From: Actinernus sp. WN-2022
Lineage: Eukaryota; Cnidaria; Anthozoa; Actiniaria; Actinernidae
Length of the DNA: 64,000 nucleotides
Assembly (NCBI GenBank): GCA_030867875.1
Contig: JAOWCC010000577.1
Span: forward strand, 90,191,740 to 90,255,739
Direction of reading: 5' to 3'
Shown here: positions 12,005 through 19,669 of the stretch, in pieces
Position numbering within the stretch: the stretch's first letter is position 1
Layout: the number at the start of each line of letters is the position of its first letter
Translations under genes and position numbers: made by a program
The notes under the pieces: model-generated
Databases searched by the model: none
Seen by the model: the letters and a program-made list of their open reading frames with translations, nothing else
What the model was told of the DNA's origin: nothing

Positions 12005-12339
12005 CATAAATTCCATGTAGGTGCGATATCTGCAGAATATCGAATATCGGATATTTATCAGATATTTATCATTCGTCTAGTATCTGATATTTTTCATGAA
12101 ATAATTTAGAAAGAAATATCCGATATTTATAGTGGAAGTGAAGAATATCGATATGTAAGATACTATCAGATATTTATATTTTAGATCTAATATCATATTA
12201 ATATCCTGTAGTATCTCATAGTTTTCATAAAATATCTTAGAAAGAGATACCTTTATCTAAAAGATGTCTAATTAGAAAACAGTCGATAATATCGAATATC
12301 AACCTCCTTCACAGAGAAGAGAGACCTTTATCTAATAGA

Positions 12340-12500
12340 TATGTTGTAGTTCAAATATATACATTGGTTTAAATATATTTAAACCAGTTAATGTTTTTGG
12401 AAAACTTTAAAACTGGTTTAATTTTTTTCTAAAATTTTAATACTGGTTTAATTTGTTTTAAAGATTAAACTGGTTCATAAAGTTCAACTAGTTTTTTTTT
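12340..12500. repeat. Tandem ACTGGTTTAA-type minisatellite
   Basis: Copies of (AAA)CTGGTTTAA and its complement TTAAACCAG recur about six times between 12,360 and 12,490. A matching TTTAAACCAG motif reappears at about 31,230, on the other side of the inserted Polinton. This supports both flanks having been parts of one element. Confidence 0.5.
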
Positions 12501-12764
12501 TCAAGATAGTGAAAAGGGAACTCACTAAGGTTAGGTTTATTTAAATTGTGGGTTTGGATTACAAATGTAGTTCACAGGACCATTGAAGAAGCATTATTTT
12601 TCGACTAGACTGCAGAATACCCTACCAAGTAATCTACCTTACAGGTCGACAGTCAACGTATGCGTTCACGCGTTGTCACGGTGGAACACTGATGTACATG
12701 AATCGAGTTGGTGTGAGGGTCAACGCGTCAGCGAATAAAATACTCTGTCTCGCTGAATATCTTT

Positions 12765-12849
12765 CAACCGCAGTCTACTCGTTGGCGGGATGACTCGTTG
12801 ACATGAATAAAGTGTACTCTATATATTACTACCTTCGTTCTACAATCAA
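12765..12849. repeat. ~85-90-bp direct repeat, left copy
   Basis: This unit begins CAACCGCAGTCTACTCGTTG and ends TTCGTTCTACAATCAA. It recurs at 14,514-14,605, on the other side of the retrotransposon, with its last 50 bp identical. It was probably one unit of a small tandem array into which the retroelement inserted. Confidence 0.7.
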
Positions 12850-14512
12850 GATGCTTGAAAAGTCTCCTGCAAAGTCATGCTTGCTTGACCCTGTTCCTGC
12901 ACACATTATGAAGCAAGATCTTGATTTTCTCGTTCCTCAAGTTACTAAAATCATCAATGCATCATTGTCTGAGGGCGTGTTCCCTTAGCTTCGTCTCTAA
13001 AAACTGGCATCATATACACCCATCCCTTAAAAAGTCCAACCTTGACCAGGAGGAATTTTCAAGTTACCGTCCGATCACAAATATAACCTTTCTGTCTAAG
13101 TTACTGGAACGGGTTGCCTCTACGCAGACGATGAACTACCTCTTGGGGAATGGTCTGCTTGCTAAATTCCAGTCAGCATATAGACTATTTCACAGTACGG
13201 AGACATCAATGCTATGCGTGATGAACGTCATTCTCCGCGCCATCGATTCTCGGCGTGAGGTAGTCTTAGTTTTGCTTGACTTATACTCCGCATTCGACAC
13301 GATTGACCATGTTCTCCTTCTGGAGAGACTTCAGCATCGTTATGGGATCAGAGGCACAGTGCTAGCATGGTTCCGGTCATACCTCACTAACAGAGTACAA
13401 TCAGTCGTTGTCGGGAATACCGTCTCCACCAGCAAGACAATACAGTGTGGCATACTAGTGTTCTGTACTGGGGCCGCTTTTGTTCTCCCTGTATTTCGCA
13501 CCGTTGAAGGATTTGATCAAGGCGCATAACCTCGATTGCATGATGTATGCAGATGACACCCAACTCTATGTAACTGTTAACTCTACATGTGATCGATCTG
13601 CTACATTAGCCAAATTGGAGCTATGTGTTAAAGATATCTTAATCTGGTGCACCGCCAACAAACTCGCGTGTAATCCACGTAAGACTGAGATCGTCCATCT
13701 CTCATCTCGGTTCATACAGTGTGAGCCGATACCAGGTATATCTATTGATCATACTATCATTGCTCCGGTTCCTGTCGCCCATGATCTTGGCATTGTTTTG
13801 GACAGTCACCTTATACTGACTACTCACATAAACAACATTTGCAAGTCAGCTTTTTTTTGCTATCCGTAACATTGGAAGAATTTGCAAGTATCTGTGTCAC
13901 TGGGAGACTGTGAGAAGTTGGTGCACGCTTTTATTACTTCCCGTCTGGACTGTTGCGACAGTATTCTGATTGGGCTACCTGACTCTGAAATAGCTAAGCT
14001 ACAGCGCTTACAGAACACTGCCGCTCGGCTAGTCGCTAAAACAAAGAAATCAGAACATATCACCCCTGTACTCCATCAACTCCACTGGCTTCCAATTAGA
14101 TCTAGAATTAGTTATAAGGTTCTATTAATCACGTATCAAGCTCTCCATAGTCTGGCCCCGGATTATATTTCTGATCTGCAACAGAGATATAAGCCAGCCC
14201 TTACTTTAAGATCATCTAGTTATAACTTGTTGTCCATACCAAAGTCAAATACTGTGTCTTATGGTGATAGAGCGTTCTCTATCTGCGCTCCAAGACTTTG
14301 GGACTCTCTTCCGTCTAACATCAGGAGTGCCGACACTGTTAATGTATTTAAATCTAAGTTAAAGACTTTTCTTTTTAAATAGCTTGCTCGATATTACTAG
14401 AACACGTGTAAGTAGATAGTTTATTACCATCACTGCATGATATTGTAAGAGCATTGAGTGCTGTATAATGCTCCTAAAACATATGTATGTATTATTATTA
14501 TTATTATTATTA
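12850..14512 (+). mobile_element. 5'-truncated CR1/L2-like non-LTR retrotransposon
   Basis: Consecutive plus-strand frames encode the RT domain of a Jockey/CR1/L2-group element: SSYRPITNITFLSKLLERV, then VVLVLLDLYSAFDTIDHVLL (motif with catalytic D), a lost GVPQGS box region near 13,450, MYADDTQLYV (YADD box) at about 13,540, and the C-terminal TVSYGDRAFSICAPRLWDSL end. An in-frame stop near 12,988, a deletion/frameshift near 13,460, and a frameshift near 13,860 break it. It ends in an (ATT)n tail at 14,491-14,512, as in L2/CR1 relatives, and ATCAA flanks both sides (12,845-12,849; 14,512-14,516). No endonuclease domain remains, which fits 5' truncation at integration. Confidence 0.85.
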
Positions 14513-14513
14513 T

Positions 14514-14605
14514 CAACCGCATTCTACGTGTTGACACGATGACGCGATGACGCGTTGACATGAATAAAGTGTACTCTATATATTACTACCTTCGTTCTAC
14601 AATCA
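14514..14605. repeat. ~90-bp direct repeat, right copy
   Basis: It matches 12,765-12,849 and is followed by the start of a third partial unit (CCGCAGTCTACTCATTG). GACGCGTTGAC motifs recur across 14,530-14,710. It marks the right border of the retrotransposon insertion. Confidence 0.7.
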
Positions 14606-14765
14606 ACCGCAGTCTACTCATTGAAACGATGACGCGTTGCAAATTACGTTGACTCGACATTCAGCTCTCTACGTTGGCTGTGTATTCCACCCAAGTTGAC
14701 GCGTAGACGCTTTGACATTTCTACAATACAGCTTGCTGTGGTGGGGTATTCTGCAGTCGTCCCGA

Positions 14766-15100
14766 GCACCTGTTGTTAACGGTTAGGGTGTTATTAAATG
14801 TAGGGGCAGGGTTTGGATTAGTTCACAGGACAATTGAAGAAGTATTAGTTTTCTGTGTTGTTCAGTGATCTAGCTAGCCCTAAAAGCAGGCATAATTTAC
14901 TGACTATAACTCTAAAAATCATAAATTAGTAGGCACCCGTTGTTGACGTTTAGGGTATTTTGAAATATAGGGATAGGGTTTGGATTAGTTCACAGGACCA
15001 TTGAAGAAGCATTATTTTTCTGCATTCAGTGATCTAGCCCTAAAAAGCCTAATTTTACTATAACTCTAAAAATCCTAAATTATTGAGCACTTGGGTTTAT
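14766..15100. repeat. Two tandem units of ~160 bp
   Basis: GCACCTGTTGTTAACGGTTA at 14,766 and GCACCCGTTGTTGACGTTTA at 14,933 start two similar units. Both contain GGTTTGGATTAGTTCACAGG and GATCTAGC..CCTAAAA, and a third start appears at about 15,087. A further copy of the TTCACAGGACCATTGAAG segment lies at 12,570, left of the retrotransposon. The units belong to the body of the large nested element. They are non-coding. Confidence 0.65.
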
Positions 15101-15776
15101 ATTGAGGTTAGTTTTTTATGTTGGATTAGGGCTTAGATTGTGTTAGAAATGAGTTTGCTTGGAGTGGAGTGTTAACTGGCTTTCATAAATCTGCTTGTTA
15201 GTGGCCCTAATGTTCGGCATGGAAACGGCAAAGTGAAACAGAAATGTTGATAACCTTTTGAGTTATTTCTGTGTAGTTCTCGATCATTTATCAGTCCATA
15301 TCTGCGTCTTTTCACATCCACTGTGGGCGATTCTTTGATGAAGGAACAAGAGAATAGTAGGGTGCTATATTATCTCTTCCTTGCTCTGTGGGTTTTTTCT
15401 CCGGTTTACCCCCCTCCACAAAAACCAACATGCTAATTTCCAATTCGTTCTGTGAAGTAGATGGTTCCTGACTTGGATCGATCAGCCCCTATGGTTGTTT
15501 CATGTGCTGTTAGAAATTCAGAGTTTTTTTAAGCCACTTCTTTGTTGTCAGGAGTTAGAAGTTTGTTATTTAGTCAGTGTTTTATTCCAATTGGAAAGCA
15601 GTCTAACGGATACTACGAGGAGTTACTTCAAGATCCTCGGCACTTGTTACTTTAAGATACTGTTTACCTATTTCGTAGAAGTTTTCTTCTAGATAAAATG
15701 TTGAGGTGAATGGTGTAGATAATAGAGGGGAGGGGTGGGGAGTCAAAAAAACATTTTGTAGGGGAGGGGTGGATGG

Positions 15777-15781
15777 AATTG
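15777..15781. repeat. Polinton target-site duplication, left (AATTG)
   Basis: AATTG directly precedes the first base of the terminal inverted repeat and is repeated directly after its right end at 31,129-31,133. Polintons typically duplicate about 6 bp; five are certain here. Confidence 0.75.
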
Positions 15782-15925
15782 AGTAGTAGAGCCGGAGGTA
15801 AAATGATACCCGTTTTTCTTGCACAAGGACGTCAAAAAGCAAATTCAGAAATCTCCTTTTTGACGTCCTTGCACAACAAAAAAGTTGTATCATTTTACCT
15901 CCGGCTCTACTACTGAGTAAAATGA
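15782..15925. repeat. Polinton left terminal inverted repeat, itself a hairpin
   Basis: It starts AGTAGTAGAGCCGGAGGTAA. The first 28 bp are the exact reverse complement of 15,889-15,916. Inside this, GGACGTCAAAAAG pairs with CTTTTTGACGTCC. One strand of the repeat can therefore fold into a long stem with two internal bulges and a short apical loop. The motif AAAATGATAC/GTATCATTTT occurs on each arm. Confidence 0.95.
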
Positions 15926-15943
15926 GCTATATTCGTTCCATGT

Positions 15944-16225
15944 TTGACGTGTGGTCGAGGCTGTCGTACTGCTTACGAACTTTGTACAAAATGTGGTGCA
16001 CCTCAACGCCGTACCATTCGCAATAAGAAGAACCTTGATAAGAAGCGAGCTAACGAGTCAGCGAATACCACGTGTTCGAATGTAGTAGAATCGGAGAAAG
16101 ATCTAAATGTAGTTGAATCGGAAAAAGATAAAAATGTGGTGGACATTAACGATCTCGATAATGCATTGGATGACCTCTCAATCGGAGAGAAAGATCTAAA
16201 TGCGGTAGAACCTGAGGATAAGTAG
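15944..16225 (+). CDS. Small Cys-rich (zinc-ribbon-like) ORF with acidic repeats, no ATG
   Basis: This 93-codon frame opens with CGRGC and CTKCG, two C-x(2-3)-C pairs about ten residues apart that could bind zinc. A basic stretch (RRTIRNKKNLDKKRA) follows, then an acidic tail with imperfect repeats of NVVESEKD. No ATG exists in frame. An ATG at 15,922 lies in another frame just upstream, so a single indel near 15,940 may have separated the true start. It is followed by a strong hairpin plus T-run at 16,248-16,292. I do not recognise the family; a small nucleic-acid-binding protein is a guess. Confidence 0.45.
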   Translation: MTCGRGCRTAYELCTKCGAPQRRTIRNKKNLDKKRANESANTTCSNVVESEKDLNVVESEKDKNVVDINDLDNALDDLSIGEKDLNAVEPEDK

Positions 16226-16247
16226 AAATCACGATACGAAAAAAAAG

Positions 16248-16294
16248 AAAAAAATGAAGAGAAATTGTTATGCGACCTCTCTTCATTTTTTTTT
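16248..16294 (+). terminator. Hairpin with A-arm and T-run after the first ORF
   Basis: AAAAAAATGAAGAGA (16,248-16,262) pairs perfectly with TCTCTTCATTTTTTT (16,278-16,292), with a 15-nt loop, and ends in a run of T. It starts 22 bp after the stop codon of the small ORF. It looks like the hairpin-type transcript 3' ends known from giant viruses and virophages; the function here is inference. Confidence 0.55.
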
Positions 16295-16343
16295 TAACAA
16301 ACAAACAATTAGACAATTAACAGACACATGGTATACAACTAGT

Positions 16344-17297
16344 ATGGACAATATTATCAGATTACTTGGTCCAGAAATTTGTGCAAGCCTACACATCAAA
16401 CCATTGTCGCATATCAAACCATTGTTACATATTAACACCGGTGAAACATGTTCCGAATGTCTATGCCCGATGGAAATGCAAGGAACGGAATTCATATGTC
16501 CCACCTGTGGTCTTGTTTCCGAGACTGAATCATGTGAAGAAACGACTACCAATCTTACTACTAGGTTACGCATAGTAGGGTCGGATAGCTTTCGGTATCA
16601 ACATGATCTAGACCACACAATCCCAAAACAAAGCGACAACAAAGAATTGCAACTACGAACGATAATGCTAGAACTACGGGCATACAACACTATTTATGAA
16701 CAAAATTACCACCTCCCGTTTCCCACAAATGTATTAGTAATCGTATCCGACGTATTCCTTCAAGTACGGAAAGCTTGTTTCAAACGTAGCTATGCAAAAC
16801 GAACTATTTTAGCTGCTATACTTTATCAAGCATGTATACAATGTGGGTTCGTTAGATCTAAAGGAGAGGTCGCTCGTTTCATGCAACTAAACGATAAAAG
16901 CATATGTCGTGGAAATGTCTTTATACGTTCTCTGCACGATGACGGTAAGATCGATATAGATTTGAACGCCGATCGAATAGCTCCTCACATTACAACGACT
17001 TTTTATAAACTCAACCCCCAAGGGGCACCTAAGAATGCCCAACAAATAGTCTACGAGATTGTTCATAAGGCAATAGAAAACAATATAGGTACCAGCTCCA
17101 TACTTAGAACTAAAGCCGTTGGAGCGAGTTACGAGGTACTGCGTCGTTCGGGATCTCGTATGTCTCTTATTGACGTTGTTAAATGGTGCGGTATATATAA
17201 GGGTTCGGTCGTGCGTTTTATCAATGAGTTGATTGCTTACGATTCCCACTTTGAGCCCATCTATACGAGACACGGTCTAAGTAGTGATAAGGTTTAA
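16344..17297 (+). CDS. TFIIB-like transcription initiation factor
   Basis: The frame is open from 16,254, but the hairpin at 16,248-16,294 would lie inside the N-terminus, so I take the ATG at 16,344 (MDNIIRLLGPEICASL), giving 317 residues. Residues 36-55 form a zinc ribbon (C-x2-C-x12-C-x2-C, in CSECLCP...ICPTCG), as at the N-terminus of TFIIB and its viral relatives. From about residue 100 the protein is helical. AKRTILAAILYQACIQCGFV at about 151-170 resembles the core of a TFIIB cyclin repeat (A-A-x-x-Y-x-A-C). A second cyclin-like repeat may lie near 250-300. Such a factor would recruit RNA polymerase to the element's own promoters. A poxvirus VLTF3-type factor is the alternative; the cyclin-like core favours TFIIB. 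Confidence 0.65.
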   Translation: MDNIIRLLGPEICASLHIKPLSHIKPLLHINTGETCSECLCPMEMQGTEFICPTCGLVSETESCEETTTNLTTRLRIVGSDSFRYQHDLDHTIPKQSDNKELQLRTIMLELRAYNTIYEQNYHLPFPTNVLVIVSDVFLQVRKACFKRSYAKRTILAAILYQACIQCGFVRSKGEVARFMQLNDKSICRGNVFIRSLHDDGKIDIDLNADRIAPHITTTFYKLNPQGAPKNAQQIVYEIVHKAIENNIGTSSILRTKAVGASYEVLRRSGSRMSLIDVVKWCGIYKGSVVRFINELIAYDSHFEPIYTRHGLSSDKV

Positions 17298-17487
17298 TTA
17301 CCTCGAATAACATATGTGCGATTACTTAACCAAAAGTTTAACGACTCATTTCCTATTTAACCAAAACGGCCAATTCGTGAGAACGACATCCGCTGATATG
17401 TACTCATTCAAGAATTTAGTCTAAGACAGTAAGAAGAAAAGAATTAAATAATGAAAAAAACCAAAGTACCAAAACTGGTCTCACCAG

Positions 17488-17553
17488 AACCTCTCTAGGA
17501 ACCCACTTTCACCTTTTTCCTTCTTTCTACTTTTTGTTCCTAGAGAGGTTTTT
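17488..17553 (+). terminator. Hairpin with T-run after the TFIIB-like gene
   Basis: AACCTCTCTAGGAAC (17,488-17,502) pairs perfectly with GTTCCTAGAGAGGTT (17,536-17,550), with a pyrimidine-rich 33-nt loop, followed by TTTTTA. It lies about 190 bp downstream of the stop codon. The same arrangement (perfect stem, then T-run) follows two other gene ends of this element. Confidence 0.55.
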
Positions 17554-17702
17554 ATTCTTGCCGGGCCCGGCTTTTCACTGTATTCGTTCTACTGTAGTTC
17601 AGCTTCTGACCACATTTGGTTCTCACACAGGTATCTTGTACTCTGGCCGCTGATTTCTACTGTATTACTTTAACTTCTGCCACATCGGCAGACGCGCTAC
17701 GA

Positions 17703-17738
17703 CTTGTGTTGGGCTGGGAGCTTCTTACCCAACACAAG
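17703..17738. repeat. Perfect 11-bp hairpin next to the tRNA-like sequence
   Basis: CTTGTGTTGGG (17,703-17,713) pairs with CCCAACACAAG (17,728-17,738) around a 14-nt loop. It lies 10 bp from the tRNA-like element and shares its ACTTGTG motif. It may be a 3' processing or termination structure, or chance. Confidence 0.45.
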
Positions 17739-17747
17739 CCGATCTAC

Positions 17748-17841
17748 CACACATAGTCCGCCAAGGTTTGAACACCAGAACTCGTGAACGGCTCCCATCT
17801 CGATCACAAGTCCCAGCGACAAACCCGTTGGGCTATGTGTG
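17748..17841 (-). ncRNA. tRNA-like cloverleaf with A and B boxes inside the Polinton
   Basis: On the minus strand, CACACATAG at the 5' end pairs with CTATGTGTG at the 3' end (9 bp, perfect). A D-arm-like CCCA/TGGG stem follows. A middle stem ACTTGTGA/TCACGAGT (8 bp, one G-T) takes the place of the anticodon arm. TAGCCCAACGGG matches the Pol III A box, and GTTCAAACC (17,765-17,773) matches the core B-box consensus. The length is 94 nt. The middle loop is too large for a normal anticodon arm, so it is probably not a decoding tRNA. It could be a tRNA-derived transcript, a SINE head captured by the element, or a primer-like RNA. Confidence 0.45.
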
Positions 17842-17865
17842 CTAGACAAAGTATTCAGCGATAAA

Positions 17866-18390
17866 ATATCATACTTATGTTTTAAGCAGTTGACGTATGT
17901 TAATTAGCGTCACCCACGCGTTGTCTCGAAATTAGCATATGAACCAAAACAACACGGTAATTTATACGAATTAAGTGCGGTTGCTTTTATCGAAGTTAAA
18001 ATGAAATCCATGCTGGTTTCTTTCGATGGAGATATTTATTCTTACCCCACCAGACCGCCAAGTTTTGCTCTCATCTCCTTTCAGATCTCGGATCGAAGTT
18101 GTTCTACGTTTTTTTGATCCTCTATTCGGTAATACAATATCATACTTATGTTTTAAGCAGTTGACGTATGTTAATTAGCATCACCCACGCGTTGTCTCGA
18201 AATTAGCATATGAACCAAAAACAACACGGTAATTTATACGAATTAAGAGCAGTTGTTTTATCAAAGTTAAAATGAAATCCATGCTGGTTTCTTTCGAAGG
18301 AGATATTTATTCTTACCCCATTAGACCGCCAAGTTTTGCTCTCATCTCCTTTCGGATCTCGGATCGAAGTTGTTCTACGTTTTTTAATCC
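17866..18390. repeat. Direct duplication, ~260-bp units, period 271
   Basis: Two copies (17,866-18,119 and 18,137-18,390) match at roughly 95 percent by eye, differing in scattered substitutions and small indels. The right copy contains the last 26 or so codons of the neighbouring minus-strand gene plus its 3' flank. The left copy is therefore an orphan 3' gene fragment. Within each copy GTCTCGAAATTAGCATATGA and ACACGGTAATTTATACGAAT are conserved. Confidence 0.85.
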
Positions 18391-18942
18391 ACCTTCTTGC
18401 CTGTTTTTTTGCCGTATTTCTAGTTTAAGCGTCTCATATTTCCTTTTCTCATCAATAACGCTTCCGAACTCGGCTTCTGAAATGTTACAATCGGATAGAG
18501 CTTTCGAGACTTTGACTTCCACGGAATTCGCCTTAGCTTTTGCTAACATAACAGTCTTTTCATGCTTCGAGACGTGAACGCCAAGTCTCTTACTAACAAC
18601 AGCCATCGAAGCCGATATGGCGGCACACAGGAACCCCGCTGATCCTAATGAAATACCCACAGGTATCCCAACCCCCGTAAATGATGAACCTAACGCAAAA
18701 GCTGATAAAACGCCACTCAGGCTACCTGTGGCCACAGCAATCCCATGAACGATACCACGCGCTCGAGCATATTTTTTGCGAACAACTTCGTAGTGCTTTG
18801 CTTGTTGTTCTAGCTCAGCAAGTGTATCACAGACTTTTTGCAGTCTAAAACTCGATCCATTTATATCGCTAAGTTCCTTTATAGCTCCCGATGGATAGAT
18901 ATCTGGTGCTGTTGGAAACGGTTGAATCGAATCACCATCCAT
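18313..18942 (-). CDS. Polinton protein with paired transmembrane helices (unknown function)
   Basis: The start is the ATG at 18,942 (MDGDSIQPFP); the frame runs further back only through a TTG. The 209-residue product has a short N-terminal region with a coiled-coil-like stretch (LAELEQQAKHYEVVRKKYAR). It is followed by two adjacent hydrophobic Gly/Ala/Ser-rich segments (GIVHGIAVATGSLSGVLSAF and GIPVGISLGSAGFLCAAISA), and then a long charged helical C-terminus. It follows the candidate minor capsid gene by 16 bp on the same strand, so the two are likely co-transcribed. I recall similar uncharacterised proteins from cnidarian Polintons. A membrane or virion-internal role is inference. Confidence 0.7.
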   Translation of the reverse strand: MDGDSIQPFPTAPDIYPSGAIKELSDINGSSFRLQKVCDTLAELEQQAKHYEVVRKKYARARGIVHGIAVATGSLSGVLSAFALGSSFTGVGIPVGISLGSAGFLCAAISASMAVVSKRLGVHVSKHEKTVMLAKAKANSVEVKVSKALSDCNISEAEFGSVIDEKRKYETLKLEIRQKNRQEGGLKNVEQLRSEIRKEMRAKLGGLMG

Positions 18943-18958
18943 TGTATATACGTATGAT

Positions 18959-19627
18959 TTACTCAAGCTTCAATACGAAACGTAGAGGCTGCTTGTTGAA
19001 GTCTATGAGATTGCCTTGCTCATCGCAAACTGTGAGGCGAACGTAGTTCCGTATCGTTCCTAGGGCTCGAATGGGTATGAGGGTTGGTGGAAAATAAGTT
19101 GTTTCACCAAAAACGTGTGATGTCGTTTTTAAAGTATGTAGGATTTTAGATGGCTTCCCATCAAGAAGTGAGAAATCTGAATCCACCACATCACAGTAGA
19201 TATATATGCAATCAATATCTTTTGGCACCAGGACGTATTTTCCTTTATCGATAGTCGCATAATCTGTCACATCTTCATTTACTTCGATACCAAACAAATC
19301 GCAGACATTCTTAGTGAATTTGATTGGTTTCTTGACCTTCATAAGCCAATATTTCCTAAATGGGTAGTCTATGAATTCCAAGTAACCAGCCCCAACTGCG
19401 GGATCGAAGTAGGTTATCAAAGTTTCTATCTTATAATGTCCCGGCTTAATTTCGTATGGAAATGTCAAACTATTGGGGGTAATCCACTTAAAGCCCCCTT
19501 TCTCAGCTAGGTTCCACCAATTATGACTAATAGTGACCTCAACTAGCGAAATATTATTGATAAGAATAGGGTTATCGAAGTAGACCGTATGGTCAGACGA
19601 TGTGGTGGTGACATTTAATATAACCAT
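18959..19627 (-). CDS. Candidate minor capsid (penton-like) protein
   Basis: The 222-residue product starts at the ATG at 19,627. It has no signal peptide or transmembrane segment. It is rich in short alternating beta-type stretches (VILNVTTTSS, NISLVEVTISHNWWNL, FVLKLE at the C-terminus), consistent with a jelly-roll fold. Polintons pair a double jelly-roll major capsid gene with a smaller single jelly-roll minor capsid gene, and this is the only suitable candidate. It is divergent from the 432-residue gene, with 42 bp between start codons, and lies upstream of a membrane protein gene. The call rests on size, composition and context, not on a diagnostic motif. Confidence 0.45.
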   Translation of the reverse strand: MVILNVTTTSSDHTVYFDNPILINNISLVEVTISHNWWNLAEKGGFKWITPNSLTFPYEIKPGHYKIETLITYFDPAVGAGYLEFIDYPFRKYWLMKVKKPIKFTKNVCDLFGIEVNEDVTDYATIDKGKYVLVPKDIDCIYIYCDVVDSDFSLLDGKPSKILHTLKTTSHVFGETTYFPPTLIPIRALGTIRNYVRLTVCDEQGNLIDFNKQPLRFVLKLE

Positions 19628-19669
19628 TATGTGTTAAAGGTATGAACTACATACATAATTAGCTTTAAC
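19628..19669. promoter_or_regulatory. Bidirectional promoter region with inverted CTTTAAC boxes
   Basis: Only 42 bp separate two divergent start codons. CTTTAAC abuts the plus-strand ATG at 19,670, and the same CTTTAAC lies 5 nt before the minus-strand ATG at 19,627. The two boxes are an inverted pair. GTTAAAG also occurs just upstream of the integrase start. This suggests a short promoter element used by both genes. Confidence 0.4.

Noticed and set aside
15719..15776. G-rich GGGGAGGGGTGGGG stretch as a G-quadruplex target of Polinton insertion
   Set aside because: Only three clear G-runs are close together, and a single insertion says nothing about target preference.
17748..17841. Calling the cloverleaf a decoding tRNA
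   Set aside because: The middle stem has 8 bp with a 16-nt loop, and no convincing 7-nt anticodon loop with T33 can be placed.
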